NCBI GenBank assembly: GCA_903893945.1
Contig: CAITOF010000101.1
Span: 1 to 64,000 of the forward strand
Source: an uncultured Oxalobacteraceae bacterium
GTDB lineage: Bacteria; Pseudomonadota; Gammaproteobacteria; Burkholderiales; Burkholderiaceae_D
Length of the DNA stretch: 64,000 bases
Reading direction: 5' to 3'
Positions 36,158 through 44,903 of the stretch are shown piece by piece. A model generated the notes under the pieces. It was not told where the DNA came from and did not search any database. It worked only from the letters and a program-made list of their open reading frames with translations. Both the position numbers and the translations under genes were made by a program. Position 1 is the stretch's first letter; the number at the start of each line of letters is the position of its first letter.

Positions 36158-36772
36158 ATGAAATTGTTGAAAATCGGATCTTTATTATCTGCGGTTGCAT
36201 TGCTCATTGCCGGTTGTGGCGGCGCCGTCAACGCCACCATTGGCGGCACGGTTGCTGGCCTGGCCGGTGGCACAACGCTGGTGCTGCTGAATAACGGAGC
36301 GAATGCACTCACGATCACCGCCAATGGCAGCTTCACGTTCAATTCAACGGTAGGTTCAAACGGGACTTATAATGTGACGGTTCAATCGCAGCCCAGCGGA
36401 CAGACCTGTAACGTATCGAATGGCGTAGGAACGGTGGATTCAGGTGGCGACAGTGTCACAAGTGTGTCGGTTAATTGCGTACAGGGAAGTTCCACGACAT
36501 CGGCCGTTTCTGTCAGTGTGAGCAGTCTGTTTTTGAATGAGACACTGGTTCTTCTGGATAACGGTAACGATACACTCACCGTTGTCGGCAACTCCGTCAC
36601 CAATGCCGGTGGAACCGTGGTAAATCTGTTTCCGACGCCGCTCTCGATCAATTCGAATTACAACGTAACGGTAAAGACGCAGCCTGCGGGGCAGAATTGT
36701 ACTGTGACCAACGGAACCGGACAGATACCGTCAACCGGCAGCGCACCGCCGGCAATCGTGACCTGTTCCTGA
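36158..36772 (+). CDS. Two-repeat lipoprotein of unknown function
   Basis: A 204-residue predicted lipoprotein, with lipobox LIAGC near residue 20 and a Gly-Gly after the Cys. The rest consists of two related beta-rich repeats of about 70 residues: repeat 1 (about 28-93, TTLVLLNNGANALTI, NYTYNV-like strand YNVTVQSQPSGQTCNV) and repeat 2 (about 120-190, ETLVLLDNGNDTLTV, YNVTVKTQPAGQNCTV). Both carry a Cys in the same place and end near another Cys, which could form disulfides. The pattern is common in repeat-rich betaproteobacterial surface proteins. Function is unknown. AAGGTAA precedes the start. Confidence 0.7.
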   Translation: MKLLKIGSLLSAVALLIAGCGGAVNATIGGTVAGLAGGTTLVLLNNGANALTITANGSFTFNSTVGSNGTYNVTVQSQPSGQTCNVSNGVGTVDSGGDSVTSVSVNCVQGSSTTSAVSVSVSSLFLNETLVLLDNGNDTLTVVGNSVTNAGGTVVNLFPTPLSINSNYNVTVKTQPAGQNCTVTNGTGQIPSTGSAPPAIVTCS

Positions 36773-36793
36773 CGCAAACTAACCGCTGACGAG

Positions 36794-36829
36794 CCGGCAT
36801 ACCTGCGACAGCGCGGGGATGCCGGTTTT
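36794..36829. terminator. Probable terminator between convergent genes
   Basis: CCGGCAT (36794-36800) pairs with ATGCCGG (36819-36825), followed by TTTT. It lies 22 bases after the lipoprotein stop and just before the end of the minus-strand RidA gene. The long loop has its own small GCG/CGC pairing. Confidence 0.6.
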
Positions 36830-36833
36830 ACCT

Positions 36834-37205
36834 TCAGGCTATTTTACCGACGGCTGCGGTCACTTCAATTTCCACTTTGTAGTCCAGATTGACCAGACGA
36901 GTGCCTACCGTGGTGCGCGCGGGCGTGTGGCCTGGCGCAACCCAGTCATCCCAAATTGCATTCATCACTGCATAGTCACCGGTCGATGCCAGATAAATGC
37001 GTGCCTGGACTATATGGGTTTTATTTGCGCCAGCCTGGGCTAATAAATGATCGACATATTGCAACACTTCACGGGTTTGTCCCGACACGTCCAGCGAGGA
37101 GTTTTGCGCAACCTGCCCAGCCAGATAGATCAGTTTGGCGTTACCCAGATCAACCACCGTCATTTCACTGAAACGCGGTCCCATTTCATAGCGTGTTATG
37201 TCCAT
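36834..37205 (-). CDS. RidA-family protein
   Basis: A 122-residue protein of the RidA/YjgF/UK114 superfamily, which removes reactive enamine/imine intermediates from PLP enzymes. The key Arg lies in the HTPARTTVGTRLV motif, and the family pattern (LIYLAGQVAQ, then ARIYLASTGDYAVMNAIWDDWV) is clear. The ATG at 37205 (MDITRYEMGPR) is preferred over the longer frame to 37232. Whether it is RidA itself or a subfamily (Rid1-7) with another substrate cannot be decided from sequence alone. It lies downstream of the metal efflux operon and may be a separate unit. Confidence 0.85.
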   Translation of the reverse strand: MDITRYEMGPRFSEMTVVDLGNAKLIYLAGQVAQNSSLDVSGQTREVLQYVDHLLAQAGANKTHIVQARIYLASTGDYAVMNAIWDDWVAPGHTPARTTVGTRLVNLDYKVEIEVTAAVGKIA

Positions 37206-37256
37206 AGTGTTGTTCTCAATGTGTTTAGTCAAAAGAAATTCCGTGATCAGATATTC

Positions 37257-38738
37257 TCATTTTCTTGCGTTCCACCATCCACCACCCAAGGATTGAAAAA
37301 GTGCCACTGTGTCAGAGTAACGGGCGGCCTGCGCCACGATATGGGCGAGTTCGGCCTGCTGATAGTTCTGTTCAATGCTGAGTAACGCAACCGGACTCAG
37401 GTCACCCAATGCCAACTGCCTGTTTGCGATATCCAGCGTTTTTCTGGCAGCTATTTCGGCGTTTTTTGTGGCCTGCAAGGTGACCGCATCCAGCTGAATT
37501 GCCTGCAACGAATCGGCAACATTCTGGAAGGCCGAAATGACGGTGGAACGGTATTGAGCCTGTGCCTGCTCGTAGGCGGCCTGAGCGGCATCCTGCCGGT
37601 GTTTAAGTACGCCGCCGTCAAAAATCGGCTGGGTCACTGAACCGGCCAGATTCCAGAATGATGTTCCCGATTTGAACAGATCACCCAGTTTGTAGGCGGC
37701 GGACCCGTAGGAGTTGACCCCCAGTGTAATGTCAGGAAACCGGTTGGCGACGGCCACACCGATGTTGGCACTGGCAGCGTGGAGTTGTGCTTCAGCCGCC
37801 AAAATGTCAGGCCGGTGATCGACCAGTGTGGACGGGAGCGTCAGTGGAATCTCACCCGGCAATTTCAGGCTGGCGAGTTCAAATTGCGGAAGGCCGGCGT
37901 CATCTGGAAATTTCCCCGAGAGCGCTTTAATCTTGTCACGTTGCAGTGCCAGCTGCTTTTCCGTGGGGGCCACTGCTGCGACAGCGTTGGCCAATGCCGA
38001 CTCCTGGGCTGCCACATCAAGCGGGCCAAGTTGGCCAAGCTGAAATTGGCGATTTACACTCAGCAATATTTTTTTCTGGCTATCAACAATTTTTTGCAGC
38101 GCCTGTAATTGCGCGCGCAAAGCCGCTTCATTGATGGCGGCATTGACCAGATTTGAGGTTAGCGTCAGATACGTGGCGTGCAACAGATACTGCTGCATAT
38201 CGGCCTGGGCCTGCAATGATTCCAGCTGTCTGCGATTCAGGCCGAATATATCAGGCGCATAAGATATGTTGAGTTGTGCCGTATGCAAATTGTATAAATA
38301 AGCATTTGATGAGGCCGATGTCGAGAGTGCCTGGGCAACTCGCTGTCGTGTCGCATCGTATTCTGCGCCGACAGTCGGATAATAGCCGCCCTGTTGTGCT
38401 GCGACATTTTCCTGCGCAACGCGTAATGCCGCCTGGGCAGCTTGCAGGTCCGGGTTGCTTTTCAGGCTTGCCTGTATCAATTCATTGAGCGCGTCAGAAT
38501 GAAACAGCTCCCACCACTGCGCCGGAATATCCTGTCCATCTGCGAAGGTCTGGGTGACGTCGCCATCCGGGGCCCTCGTGATCGCCAATGGCTGTTCGGT
38601 GTGGTGGGCCGGAATAGCGGTGTCCGGACGGACATAATCCGGACCCAGCGCGCAACCTGATAGCAAGTACAGGCAGACATGCGCAATGGCAAAAGCCAGG
38701 CCACGTCGCGAATTGTAAGTCATCAAGGTATCTTTCAT
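37257..38738 (-). CDS. NodT/OprM-type outer-membrane channel of the RND efflux system
   Basis: A 493-residue lipoprotein (lipobox LLSGC near residue 29) of the TolC-like outer-membrane factor family. Two OEP repeats are present, one starting DALNELIQASLKSNPDLQAAQAALR (about 80) and one VDHRPDILAAEAQLHAASANIGVAVANRFPDITL (about 300). It forms the exit duct of the tripartite pump made by the two upstream genes. The ATG shares a base with the RND gene stop (TGATG), so translation is coupled. The operon order is adaptor, RND, outer-membrane factor. Confidence 0.93.
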   Translation of the reverse strand: MKDTLMTYNSRRGLAFAIAHVCLYLLSGCALGPDYVRPDTAIPAHHTEQPLAITRAPDGDVTQTFADGQDIPAQWWELFHSDALNELIQASLKSNPDLQAAQAALRVAQENVAAQQGGYYPTVGAEYDATRQRVAQALSTSASSNAYLYNLHTAQLNISYAPDIFGLNRRQLESLQAQADMQQYLLHATYLTLTSNLVNAAINEAALRAQLQALQKIVDSQKKILLSVNRQFQLGQLGPLDVAAQESALANAVAAVAPTEKQLALQRDKIKALSGKFPDDAGLPQFELASLKLPGEIPLTLPSTLVDHRPDILAAEAQLHAASANIGVAVANRFPDITLGVNSYGSAAYKLGDLFKSGTSFWNLAGSVTQPIFDGGVLKHRQDAAQAAYEQAQAQYRSTVISAFQNVADSLQAIQLDAVTLQATKNAEIAARKTLDIANRQLALGDLSPVALLSIEQNYQQAELAHIVAQAARYSDTVALFQSLGGGWWNARK

Positions 38739-41700
38739 CAGCGATCCTGCCTGTTACGTTTGCCCCACGATTTGCCCGACACGTAGGTTTCCATTGCAAA
38801 GTAGAAGGTCGGGAGTATAAAAAGAGTCAATAAAGTGGACACAATCAATCCCCCCACAACGACGGTTGCCAGACCGCGCTGCACGTCGGTGCCGACACCG
38901 GTGGCCAGCGCAGCAGGAAGCATGCCTATCGATGCGACCGTGGCGGTCATCAACACCGGGCGCAGGCGTTCTGAAGCGCCCTCTATCACGGTCTGACTCA
39001 ACGTAAGTCCTTCCCCGTGCACGCGCCGGAAGTTGGCGACCATGATAATACCGTTTTGCACAGAAACGCCGAATAATGCAATGAAGCCCACGGCAGTTGC
39101 CACGTTCAGTGTCTCGCCCGTCACATGAACCGCTATTAATCCGCCCAGCGTTGCCAGCGGGACAACGCCAAGAATTAACGCAGACTGGCGTAATTTTCCA
39201 AACTGCATATAGAGCAGCACTGCCATCATCAGCAGCATGACGCCAAGTATGACTACCAGTCGTGCCTGTGCACGGCGCTGATTTTCAAACTGTCCGGCCC
39301 ATTCGAGCCTGAACTTCTGCCGGTCAAACTTTATTTCATTGTCGATACGGTGTTGCGCGTCCGCCAGATACGTCGTCAGATCACGGTCGCGATTATCGAT
39401 TCTGACGGTAATCTCGCGTTCGCTTGATTCGTGTGAGATGGTGCTTTCGCCATTTTGCAAGGTAATGGTCGCAACCTGGGACAGTGCTATTTTTGCCCCG
39501 GTGGAGCTGTTCAGAAACAGATTTCCCAATGTTTCGGTGCTGCCTTTATTTGCTTTCGGAAATTTGGCAGTCACGTTGTAAATCCGATCGCCAACATACA
39601 CAGTCGTGACCGGCGCCCCGCCGACACCAATCTGAATTAACGCCGCCACGTCGGCAATGCTGATACCAAAGCGTGCTGCCTTTTCGCGATCAATGTTGAC
39701 GACCACCTGCGGAATCGGTGGCTCCTGAAAAAGCGATGCAGACGCTGTGCCCCGCACGGTTTCCAGTAAACTGACGATCTCGGTGCCGATTCGTCGTGCC
39801 TCTTTCAAATCGCTGCCATAAACGCGCAACACGAGCGGACTGTGAGCACCGCCTATCATATCGTTGACACCATCAATAATGGGCTGACTGATCCCGATGG
39901 AAAATCCGGGCATGGTGGCAAAGCGCTGGTTCAACCTGGCAATCAGTTCGGGCTTGGTTTCGCCGTTGGGCCATTGCTCGTAAGGCTTTAATCCGACCGG
40001 TACTTCCATGTGAGACGGTGTCCATGGATCTGTCCCGTCATCATTGCGGCCGAGTTGGGTCACCACAAATGATATTTCGGGATACTCCAGCAAGGTGCGC
40101 CGTAACTCGGCAGCCATATCGTTGGCTTTTTCAATAGACAGGCCGGTCGGCATTTGTACCTGCAACCATAAAGCGCCTTCGTCCAGTTCCGGCAAAAACT
40201 CGCGACCTGCGCTTGCGCCCAGAATCAATACGGCAACCAGTGCAATTGCAGCAAGGATATAGGCGATCCAGGGACGTTCCAGCAGATGTCCCAGGGCCCT
40301 GCGGTAATGAACCGTAAGCCACATGAGTGGCTTGTTATGAAACAGTTTCTGCGGATATCGTAAAGCCGTGTAAGCAAGACCGGGAATTAACATCAAAGAG
40401 CATAATAATGCGCCTATCAATGCGTAGGAAACAGTGTAGGCCATGGGGGTAAACAGCTTGCCTTCTGCGCGTTCAAACGCAAACAACGGCAAATAGGCGA
40501 CGATGATAATCAGGGTGGCAAAAAATATGGGTCGTGCCACCTGACTGGAGGTTTCCAGAATGTCGTTTTCTGTCAATTCTTCAAGCGGGTTTTCTTCCCG
40601 GCGTCTCAGGATGGCTTCCATCACGACAATGGCACCATCGACGATAATACCAAAGTCAATGGCGCCCAGCGAAAACAGGTTTGCCGGCATTCGTGTGGCG
40701 CTCATGAGTATGAAGACGGTGACTAACGCAATCGGTATGGCAACGGCAGCCACGATGGCACTGCGTGGGCTGCCTAAAAACAGAATCAGGACTATGCAGA
40801 CTAACCCGATACCTTCCAGCACGGTGTGTGAAACTTTGTGCACGGTGAGCTCGACCAGGTCATCACGATCAATATAGGGGACGATCCGGACGCCCATCGG
40901 GGCGAGTTTTTTCTGCAGCTCGTTGACCTTTGCATGCACCCCTTGCAGAACTCGTGACGGATTTTCGTACTTGAGCATTAAAACAATACCCTCGATGGTG
41001 TCCGGATTATTGTCTTTGCCCAATATGCCTTCACGTTCCTGATGACCGAACTGAAGTTTGCCAAGTTGTCGCAGCAGGATGGGTGCACCATTTGACTGGG
41101 TCACGACAATCGAGCCAAGGTCCTCAAGTGAGTGAATCTGGCCTATGCCGCGGACAACATAGCTCTGCTCGCCACGTGCAATCCTGCCACCCCCGGCATT
41201 GGCATTATTGTTGTTAATGGCATTGACAACGTCGTTTAGCACGATGCCATAATGCTGGAGCTGATCGGGCTCCAGTTCAATCTGAAATTCCTTGGTAAAA
41301 CCACCGAAATTGTTGACGTCGGCAACGCCTTTCACCTGTTTTAATGCAGGCCGGACGATCCAGCGCTGGATTTCAGAGAGTTCCATCAGATTTTTTTTAT
41401 CTGATTCCAGTGTGTAACGCAGAATTTCGCCGCCGGAACCGGAAACCGGATCCAGTCCCGGTTGTACCCCGGCCGGCAGCGGCACGGTCCCGATTCGATC
41501 AAGCACCCGTTGGCGAATAAAATAATCTTCGGTACCGTCTTTGAAAACCAGTGTGATCAGCGACAGGGCAAATGTGCTGCTGGACCGCATGGTGACCAGA
41601 CCCGGTGTATTGGAAAGACCGCGTTCCAGAGGTGTGGTGATCTGCTGTTCAATTTCTTCGGCTGCCAGACCTGGTACCTGGGTGGACACCTGTACGGTGA

Positions 41701-41833
41701 CGTCGTCGAGTTCAGGATAGGCCTCAACAGCCATATTGGTCCATGAAATGTAGCCGTAGATGGCCAGCAGCACCGCCAGCACCCAGGCCAGATAACGGCG
41801 CCGGAAACAGATGCCTATTAACTGGTTAATCAT
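38738..41833 (-). CDS. CzcA/CusA-family heavy-metal RND efflux pump
   Basis: A 1031-residue inner-membrane proton/metal antiporter with twelve membrane helices and two large periplasmic loops. The TM4 motif DFGIIVDGAIVVME (near residue 400) has the D-x5-D-x5-E arrangement typical of divalent cation (Co/Zn/Cd/Ni) exporters of the HME-RND type, rather than the Cu/Ag form. It overlaps the adaptor gene by eight bases upstream and is coupled to the outer-membrane gene downstream. No MerR, two-component or cation-diffusion gene sits alongside. The metal specificity is inferred from the motif only. Confidence 0.94.
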   Translation of the reverse strand: MINQLIGICFRRRYLAWVLAVLLAIYGYISWTNMAVEAYPELDDVTVQVSTQVPGLAAEEIEQQITTPLERGLSNTPGLVTMRSSSTFALSLITLVFKDGTEDYFIRQRVLDRIGTVPLPAGVQPGLDPVSGSGGEILRYTLESDKKNLMELSEIQRWIVRPALKQVKGVADVNNFGGFTKEFQIELEPDQLQHYGIVLNDVVNAINNNNANAGGGRIARGEQSYVVRGIGQIHSLEDLGSIVVTQSNGAPILLRQLGKLQFGHQEREGILGKDNNPDTIEGIVLMLKYENPSRVLQGVHAKVNELQKKLAPMGVRIVPYIDRDDLVELTVHKVSHTVLEGIGLVCIVLILFLGSPRSAIVAAVAIPIALVTVFILMSATRMPANLFSLGAIDFGIIVDGAIVVMEAILRRREENPLEELTENDILETSSQVARPIFFATLIIIVAYLPLFAFERAEGKLFTPMAYTVSYALIGALLCSLMLIPGLAYTALRYPQKLFHNKPLMWLTVHYRRALGHLLERPWIAYILAAIALVAVLILGASAGREFLPELDEGALWLQVQMPTGLSIEKANDMAAELRRTLLEYPEISFVVTQLGRNDDGTDPWTPSHMEVPVGLKPYEQWPNGETKPELIARLNQRFATMPGFSIGISQPIIDGVNDMIGGAHSPLVLRVYGSDLKEARRIGTEIVSLLETVRGTASASLFQEPPIPQVVVNIDREKAARFGISIADVAALIQIGVGGAPVTTVYVGDRIYNVTAKFPKANKGSTETLGNLFLNSSTGAKIALSQVATITLQNGESTISHESSEREITVRIDNRDRDLTTYLADAQHRIDNEIKFDRQKFRLEWAGQFENQRRAQARLVVILGVMLLMMAVLLYMQFGKLRQSALILGVVPLATLGGLIAVHVTGETLNVATAVGFIALFGVSVQNGIIMVANFRRVHGEGLTLSQTVIEGASERLRPVLMTATVASIGMLPAALATGVGTDVQRGLATVVVGGLIVSTLLTLFILPTFYFAMETYVSGKSWGKRNRQDR

Positions 41834-42977
41834 TGATCAGTACCCCGCCACTGACAACAATCCGGTCTCCCTGGTTTAATCCGGATAACACGCTGACCTG
41901 GTCATTGTCTTCGCTGCCGATCGTCACGATGTGGCGTGTAAATGTCCAGGGAGTTGTTTCAACAAAGACGGTGACACTGTCGTTATTCATCAGCAATGCA
42001 GAATTCGGAACCATTAATTTCCCTTTCTGCGCTGTCGCCAACCTGATGCTGGCGTACATATTTGGTTTCAGTCGCCCATCCGTGTTCCTGAAACTGATCC
42101 GCGCTTTATTGCGGTGTGTATCCGGCTCGATAACGGCGCTGACAGACGTAATCTTGCCCTGCCAGTTTTGCCCCGGGTAGGCATCAAATGTGATATCTGC
42201 GGTTTGTCCGTTATGCAGTTCGGCAACCTGATTTTCCGGTACGTTGGCGGTGACCCATACGTGATCCAGATTCGAAATGGTCATGATTGCGACAGTTGGG
42301 TCATTGATATAGGAACCCATTCCATTATTTAATGCTGTCACGGTCCCCGAAACGGGCGCGGTGATCAACAGCTGGCGACTTTTGCCATCCCTGGCCGTGA
42401 TGTCATTGTTCACTCCCAGGGTTTTCAGGCGCTCTTCAGCACGATTAAATTCTGCCAGGGCCTGATTGTAGTTACTTCTGATTTGCTCTAGATCCTTTGC
42501 GGCATTTGCACCCGCTGTATTGACACCCTCTCCACGGTCCAGCGCGCGCCTGGCTAGATCGAGTGCATCGCGCGCTTTATCGGCATCAGAATAAGCCTGG
42601 CCCAAATCGGCCGAATTGAGCACGGCGAGCACTTGCCCGGATTGCACCGAATCGCCCAACTTTACCTTCAATTCAGTCAATCTGCCTGTCAGGGGTGGCA
42701 CGATATTGACGGTTGTCGCCGGGTCTGCCTCGACTATGCCTGGCAGTGTTATGGTATGGTCAGGTGCCGCGTTGCTCACGGCGGCGACCACAATGCGCTT
42801 TCGCAAGGGTGACTCCGGGGGCACGAAAAGTTTGTCGCCTTGCACGGTGACCATCGATCGTTCGCTTTCAGCGGCCTTTTTTGTGTCATCGGAGTGCGAT
42901 CTGGCAAAAAAAAGATAACTGATTGTGGTGATGGCAATCAGGATCAGTGCAGTAACCAGTATTTTCTTGGAGTTCAT
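41826..42977 (-). CDS. RND efflux periplasmic adaptor (CzcB-like)
   Basis: A 383-residue membrane-fusion protein linking the RND pump to the outer-membrane channel. An N-terminal membrane anchor (about 5-25) is followed by a barrel-sandwich (lipoyl-like) half (IVPPLTGRLTELKVKLGDSVQSGQVLAVLNSADLG), an alpha-hairpin of about 70 residues and the second half (ITAPVSGTVTALNNGMGSYIND), then beta-barrel and proximal domains. The ATG at 42977 (MNSKKILVTALILIA) has AAGGC upstream; an in-frame ATG at 43007 is possible. First gene of the efflux operon, so its upstream region holds the promoter. Confidence 0.92.
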   Translation of the reverse strand: MNSKKILVTALILIAITTISYLFFARSHSDDTKKAAESERSMVTVQGDKLFVPPESPLRKRIVVAAVSNAAPDHTITLPGIVEADPATTVNIVPPLTGRLTELKVKLGDSVQSGQVLAVLNSADLGQAYSDADKARDALDLARRALDRGEGVNTAGANAAKDLEQIRSNYNQALAEFNRAEERLKTLGVNNDITARDGKSRQLLITAPVSGTVTALNNGMGSYINDPTVAIMTISNLDHVWVTANVPENQVAELHNGQTADITFDAYPGQNWQGKITSVSAVIEPDTHRNKARISFRNTDGRLKPNMYASIRLATAQKGKLMVPNSALLMNNDSVTVFVETTPWTFTRHIVTIGSEDNDQVSVLSGLNQGDRIVVSGGVLIND

Positions 42978-43414
42978 TGTTGGCGTGCCTTGCTGACTAA
43001 TTTTCATACGACGAGGTCGGGTTTATTGGAAGCCGAGGGGGTCGATCGGCGGATTATCGGTTTATTGTGCAAAAAATGTATTTTCGACAATAAAATGGTG
43101 GCAACAGTATACAAATCCAAACCTACAGCAGTGTGACAACATCCATGGCCGTTTGCGCACGAGATTTTGCCACACAATAGGTCTGAAAAGGCGTGCGCAT
43201 CTAAAAAATCGCTGGCCCGAATGAAATCCGGTTTTGTTGGATTGTAGTGGTTAAAATTCGGCAATTCCAAATTTTATGCGGTGCCGCCGATATTGTGTTG
43301 CACATTTCGCCGCATAGAGTGGCGGAGTGGATTAAAATCAGGCCGCAAGGAAAAAATAGTCAGGGAAATCAGCCATTCAGGCTGAATTATCAGATCACCA
43401 TGGAACCAGGCATC
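42978..43414. other. 437-base gap between the efflux operon and the hldE-type gene
   Basis: This divergent gap should carry the minus-strand promoter of the efflux operon and the plus-strand promoter of the adenylyltransferase gene. I see no convincing gene: the frame from 43247 extends the adenylyltransferase N-terminus by 56 residues without homology. No clear metal-regulator dyad stood out. Confidence 0.45.
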
Positions 43415-43882
43415 ATGTTCGAAGACAAAATAACCTCAATAGAACGACTACAATCGCAAATCAGTCGATTGCCAAAGCCGGTGGTGCTGACCAACGGGGT
43501 GTTTGATATTCTGCATCGCGGTCATGTCACTTATCTGGAGCAGGCCCGTGCGCTGGGTGCTTCACTGGTGGTCGCCATAAATACCGACGCGTCTGTAAAA
43601 CATCTGGGGAAGGGGGACGATCGGCCTGTCAATACGTGTGAAGACCGTATGGCCGTTGTCGCTGCCCTGGAATCGGTGAGTCTGGTGGTTGCCTTTGATG
43701 AGGATACGGCGCTGGAAACGGTAAAAATCGCCCGCCCCGATATCTATGCCAAGGGTGGCGATTATCAGATGGACGCCATTCCTGAAGGCAAGGCCGTGCT
43801 GGCCTATGGGGGCAGGGTTGAAGCGATCACCTTCAAACATGACCGTTCCACCTCAAAGCTGTTGGCGAAGGTTCGAACTTAA
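43415..43882 (+). CDS. rfaE2: D-glycero-beta-D-manno-heptose 1-phosphate adenylyltransferase (RfaE2/HldE C-terminal type)
   Basis: A 155-residue nucleotidyltransferase that makes ADP-heptose for the LPS inner core. The HxGH ATP-binding site is visible in NGVFDILHRGHVTYLEQA (residues 28-45), and the ISTTK-type end appears as HDRSTSKLL. The kinase half of enteric HldE is absent, so kinase and transferase are separate genes, as usual in Burkholderiales. The start MFEDKI at 43415 matches the family N-terminus and has CCAGG upstream; ATG 43400 is the alternative. The 3' end overlaps the convergent copper-chaperone gene by four bases. Confidence 0.93.
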   Translation: MFEDKITSIERLQSQISRLPKPVVLTNGVFDILHRGHVTYLEQARALGASLVVAINTDASVKHLGKGDDRPVNTCEDRMAVVAALESVSLVVAFDEDTALETVKIARPDIYAKGGDYQMDAIPEGKAVLAYGGRVEAITFKHDRSTSKLLAKVRT

Positions 43883-44388
43883 CGGGCGTGTTCTGGCATC
43901 GGGACAGGGCTGTTCGCGTCGGCTTCCACATGCACAATAACCTCAATTTTCCCCGCCCTGGAAAAATATAAGGTCAGCGGGAATTGGTCACCCGCTTTCA
44001 GTTCATGACCTATGCCGTTTAGCATGATGTGGTAACCGCCGCCGGGTTTCATGCTGAGTTTGCTGCCGGCTTTTAAATCAATACCATCAACTTCGCGCAT
44101 TTTCATGATGTCGCCGACCATTTCCATATTGTGTATTTCAACGGTTTTAGCGATGTCTGATTCTACCTTGACGAGCCTGTCGTCCGTTTTACCCTGATTA
44201 TCAAGCCCAAGGTAAGCGCCGGCTGACGTCTGTTGTGGTGCCGTTGCCCGGGTATAGGGATGGCCGATAACTATGTTTCCCAGTTTAAATTCATGTGCAT
44301 CGGCCAGAGTTGCCAGAGTGGATAGCGCCAATAAAAAACCGGCGGCCGCCTGGCGTGCCATAAAAACGGTACGGTTAAAAGTTTGCAT
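43879..44388 (-). CDS. Periplasmic copper chaperone PCu(A)C
   Basis: A 169-residue exported protein of the PCu(A)C (DUF461) family that delivers Cu(I) to the Cu(A) site of cytochrome c oxidase subunit II or to SCO proteins. Copper ligands fit HxnMx21-22HxM: HNMEMVGDIMKMREVDG and later GGYHIML. A signal peptide lies at residues 1-30 (cleavage near LADAHEF). Start 44388 is chosen because AAGGA precedes it by six bases; the longer frame to 44415 overlaps trmL as ATGA. The nearby cytochrome oxidase locus 2.5 kb downstream is a plausible client. Confidence 0.88.
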   Translation of the reverse strand: MQTFNRTVFMARQAAAGFLLALSTLATLADAHEFKLGNIVIGHPYTRATAPQQTSAGAYLGLDNQGKTDDRLVKVESDIAKTVEIHNMEMVGDIMKMREVDGIDLKAGSKLSMKPGGGYHIMLNGIGHELKAGDQFPLTLYFSRAGKIEVIVHVEADANSPVPMPEHAR

Positions 44389-44411
44389 CATTGTTCCTTG
44401 AAAAGAGGGGT

Positions 44412-44882
44412 TCATGAGCCGCCGGCAAAATCATTCTGCCGCCAGGCTTCATAGACTACGACTGCCACGGTGTTCGATAAGTTCAAACTGCGATTTTCAG
44501 GCTGCATGGGCAGCCGGATGCGCTGCCCTTCCGGAAACGAGTGCCTTAATGCGAGGTCCAGTCCCCTGGTTTCTGATCCAAAAACGAACACATCGCCCGG
44601 CATGAACCGGGCCTGTGCAAACAAACCCGAGCCATGCGTGGTCAGGGCGAACATCCGGGATGGATCCGGATTCAGAAACTCAACGAATGCCGGCCAGCTG
44701 GCATGAACATGCATTCTGGCGTACTCGTGGTAATCCAGACCGGCGCGTTTCAGTTTACTGTCTTCCAGAGGAAAGCCGAGGGGTTCAACCAAATGAAGTT
44801 GCGTGCCGGTGTTGGCGCAGAGCCGGATAATGTTGCCGGTGTTCGGGGGGATTTCAGGTTCAACCAGTACGACATGAAACAA
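44412..44882 (-). CDS. trmL: tRNA (cytidine(34)-2'-O)-methyltransferase TrmL
   Basis: A 156-residue SPOUT-class (trefoil-knot) methyltransferase that 2'-O-methylates the wobble base of certain tRNA-Leu isoacceptors. N-terminal FHVVLVEPEIPPNTGNIIRLCANTG and the C-terminal knot motif PENRSLNLSNTVAVVVYEAWRQ are diagnostic. I start at TTG 44882 because CAGGAG lies exactly six bases ahead and the protein then begins (fM)FHVVLVEPEIP like its relatives. The ATG at 44903, right after the comF stop, has no Shine-Dalgarno and adds seven foreign residues. Confidence 0.92.
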   Translation of the reverse strand: MFHVVLVEPEIPPNTGNIIRLCANTGTQLHLVEPLGFPLEDSKLKRAGLDYHEYARMHVHASWPAFVEFLNPDPSRMFALTTHGSGLFAQARFMPGDVFVFGSETRGLDLALRHSFPEGQRIRLPMQPENRSLNLSNTVAVVVYEAWRQNDFAGGS

Positions 44883-44903
44883 GATATTCTCCTGAATTGC
44901 CAT

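Noticed and set aside
43247-43414. Extension of the adenylyltransferase frame to 43247
   Set aside because: The extra residues show no similarity to the family, and the conserved N-terminus starts at 43415.
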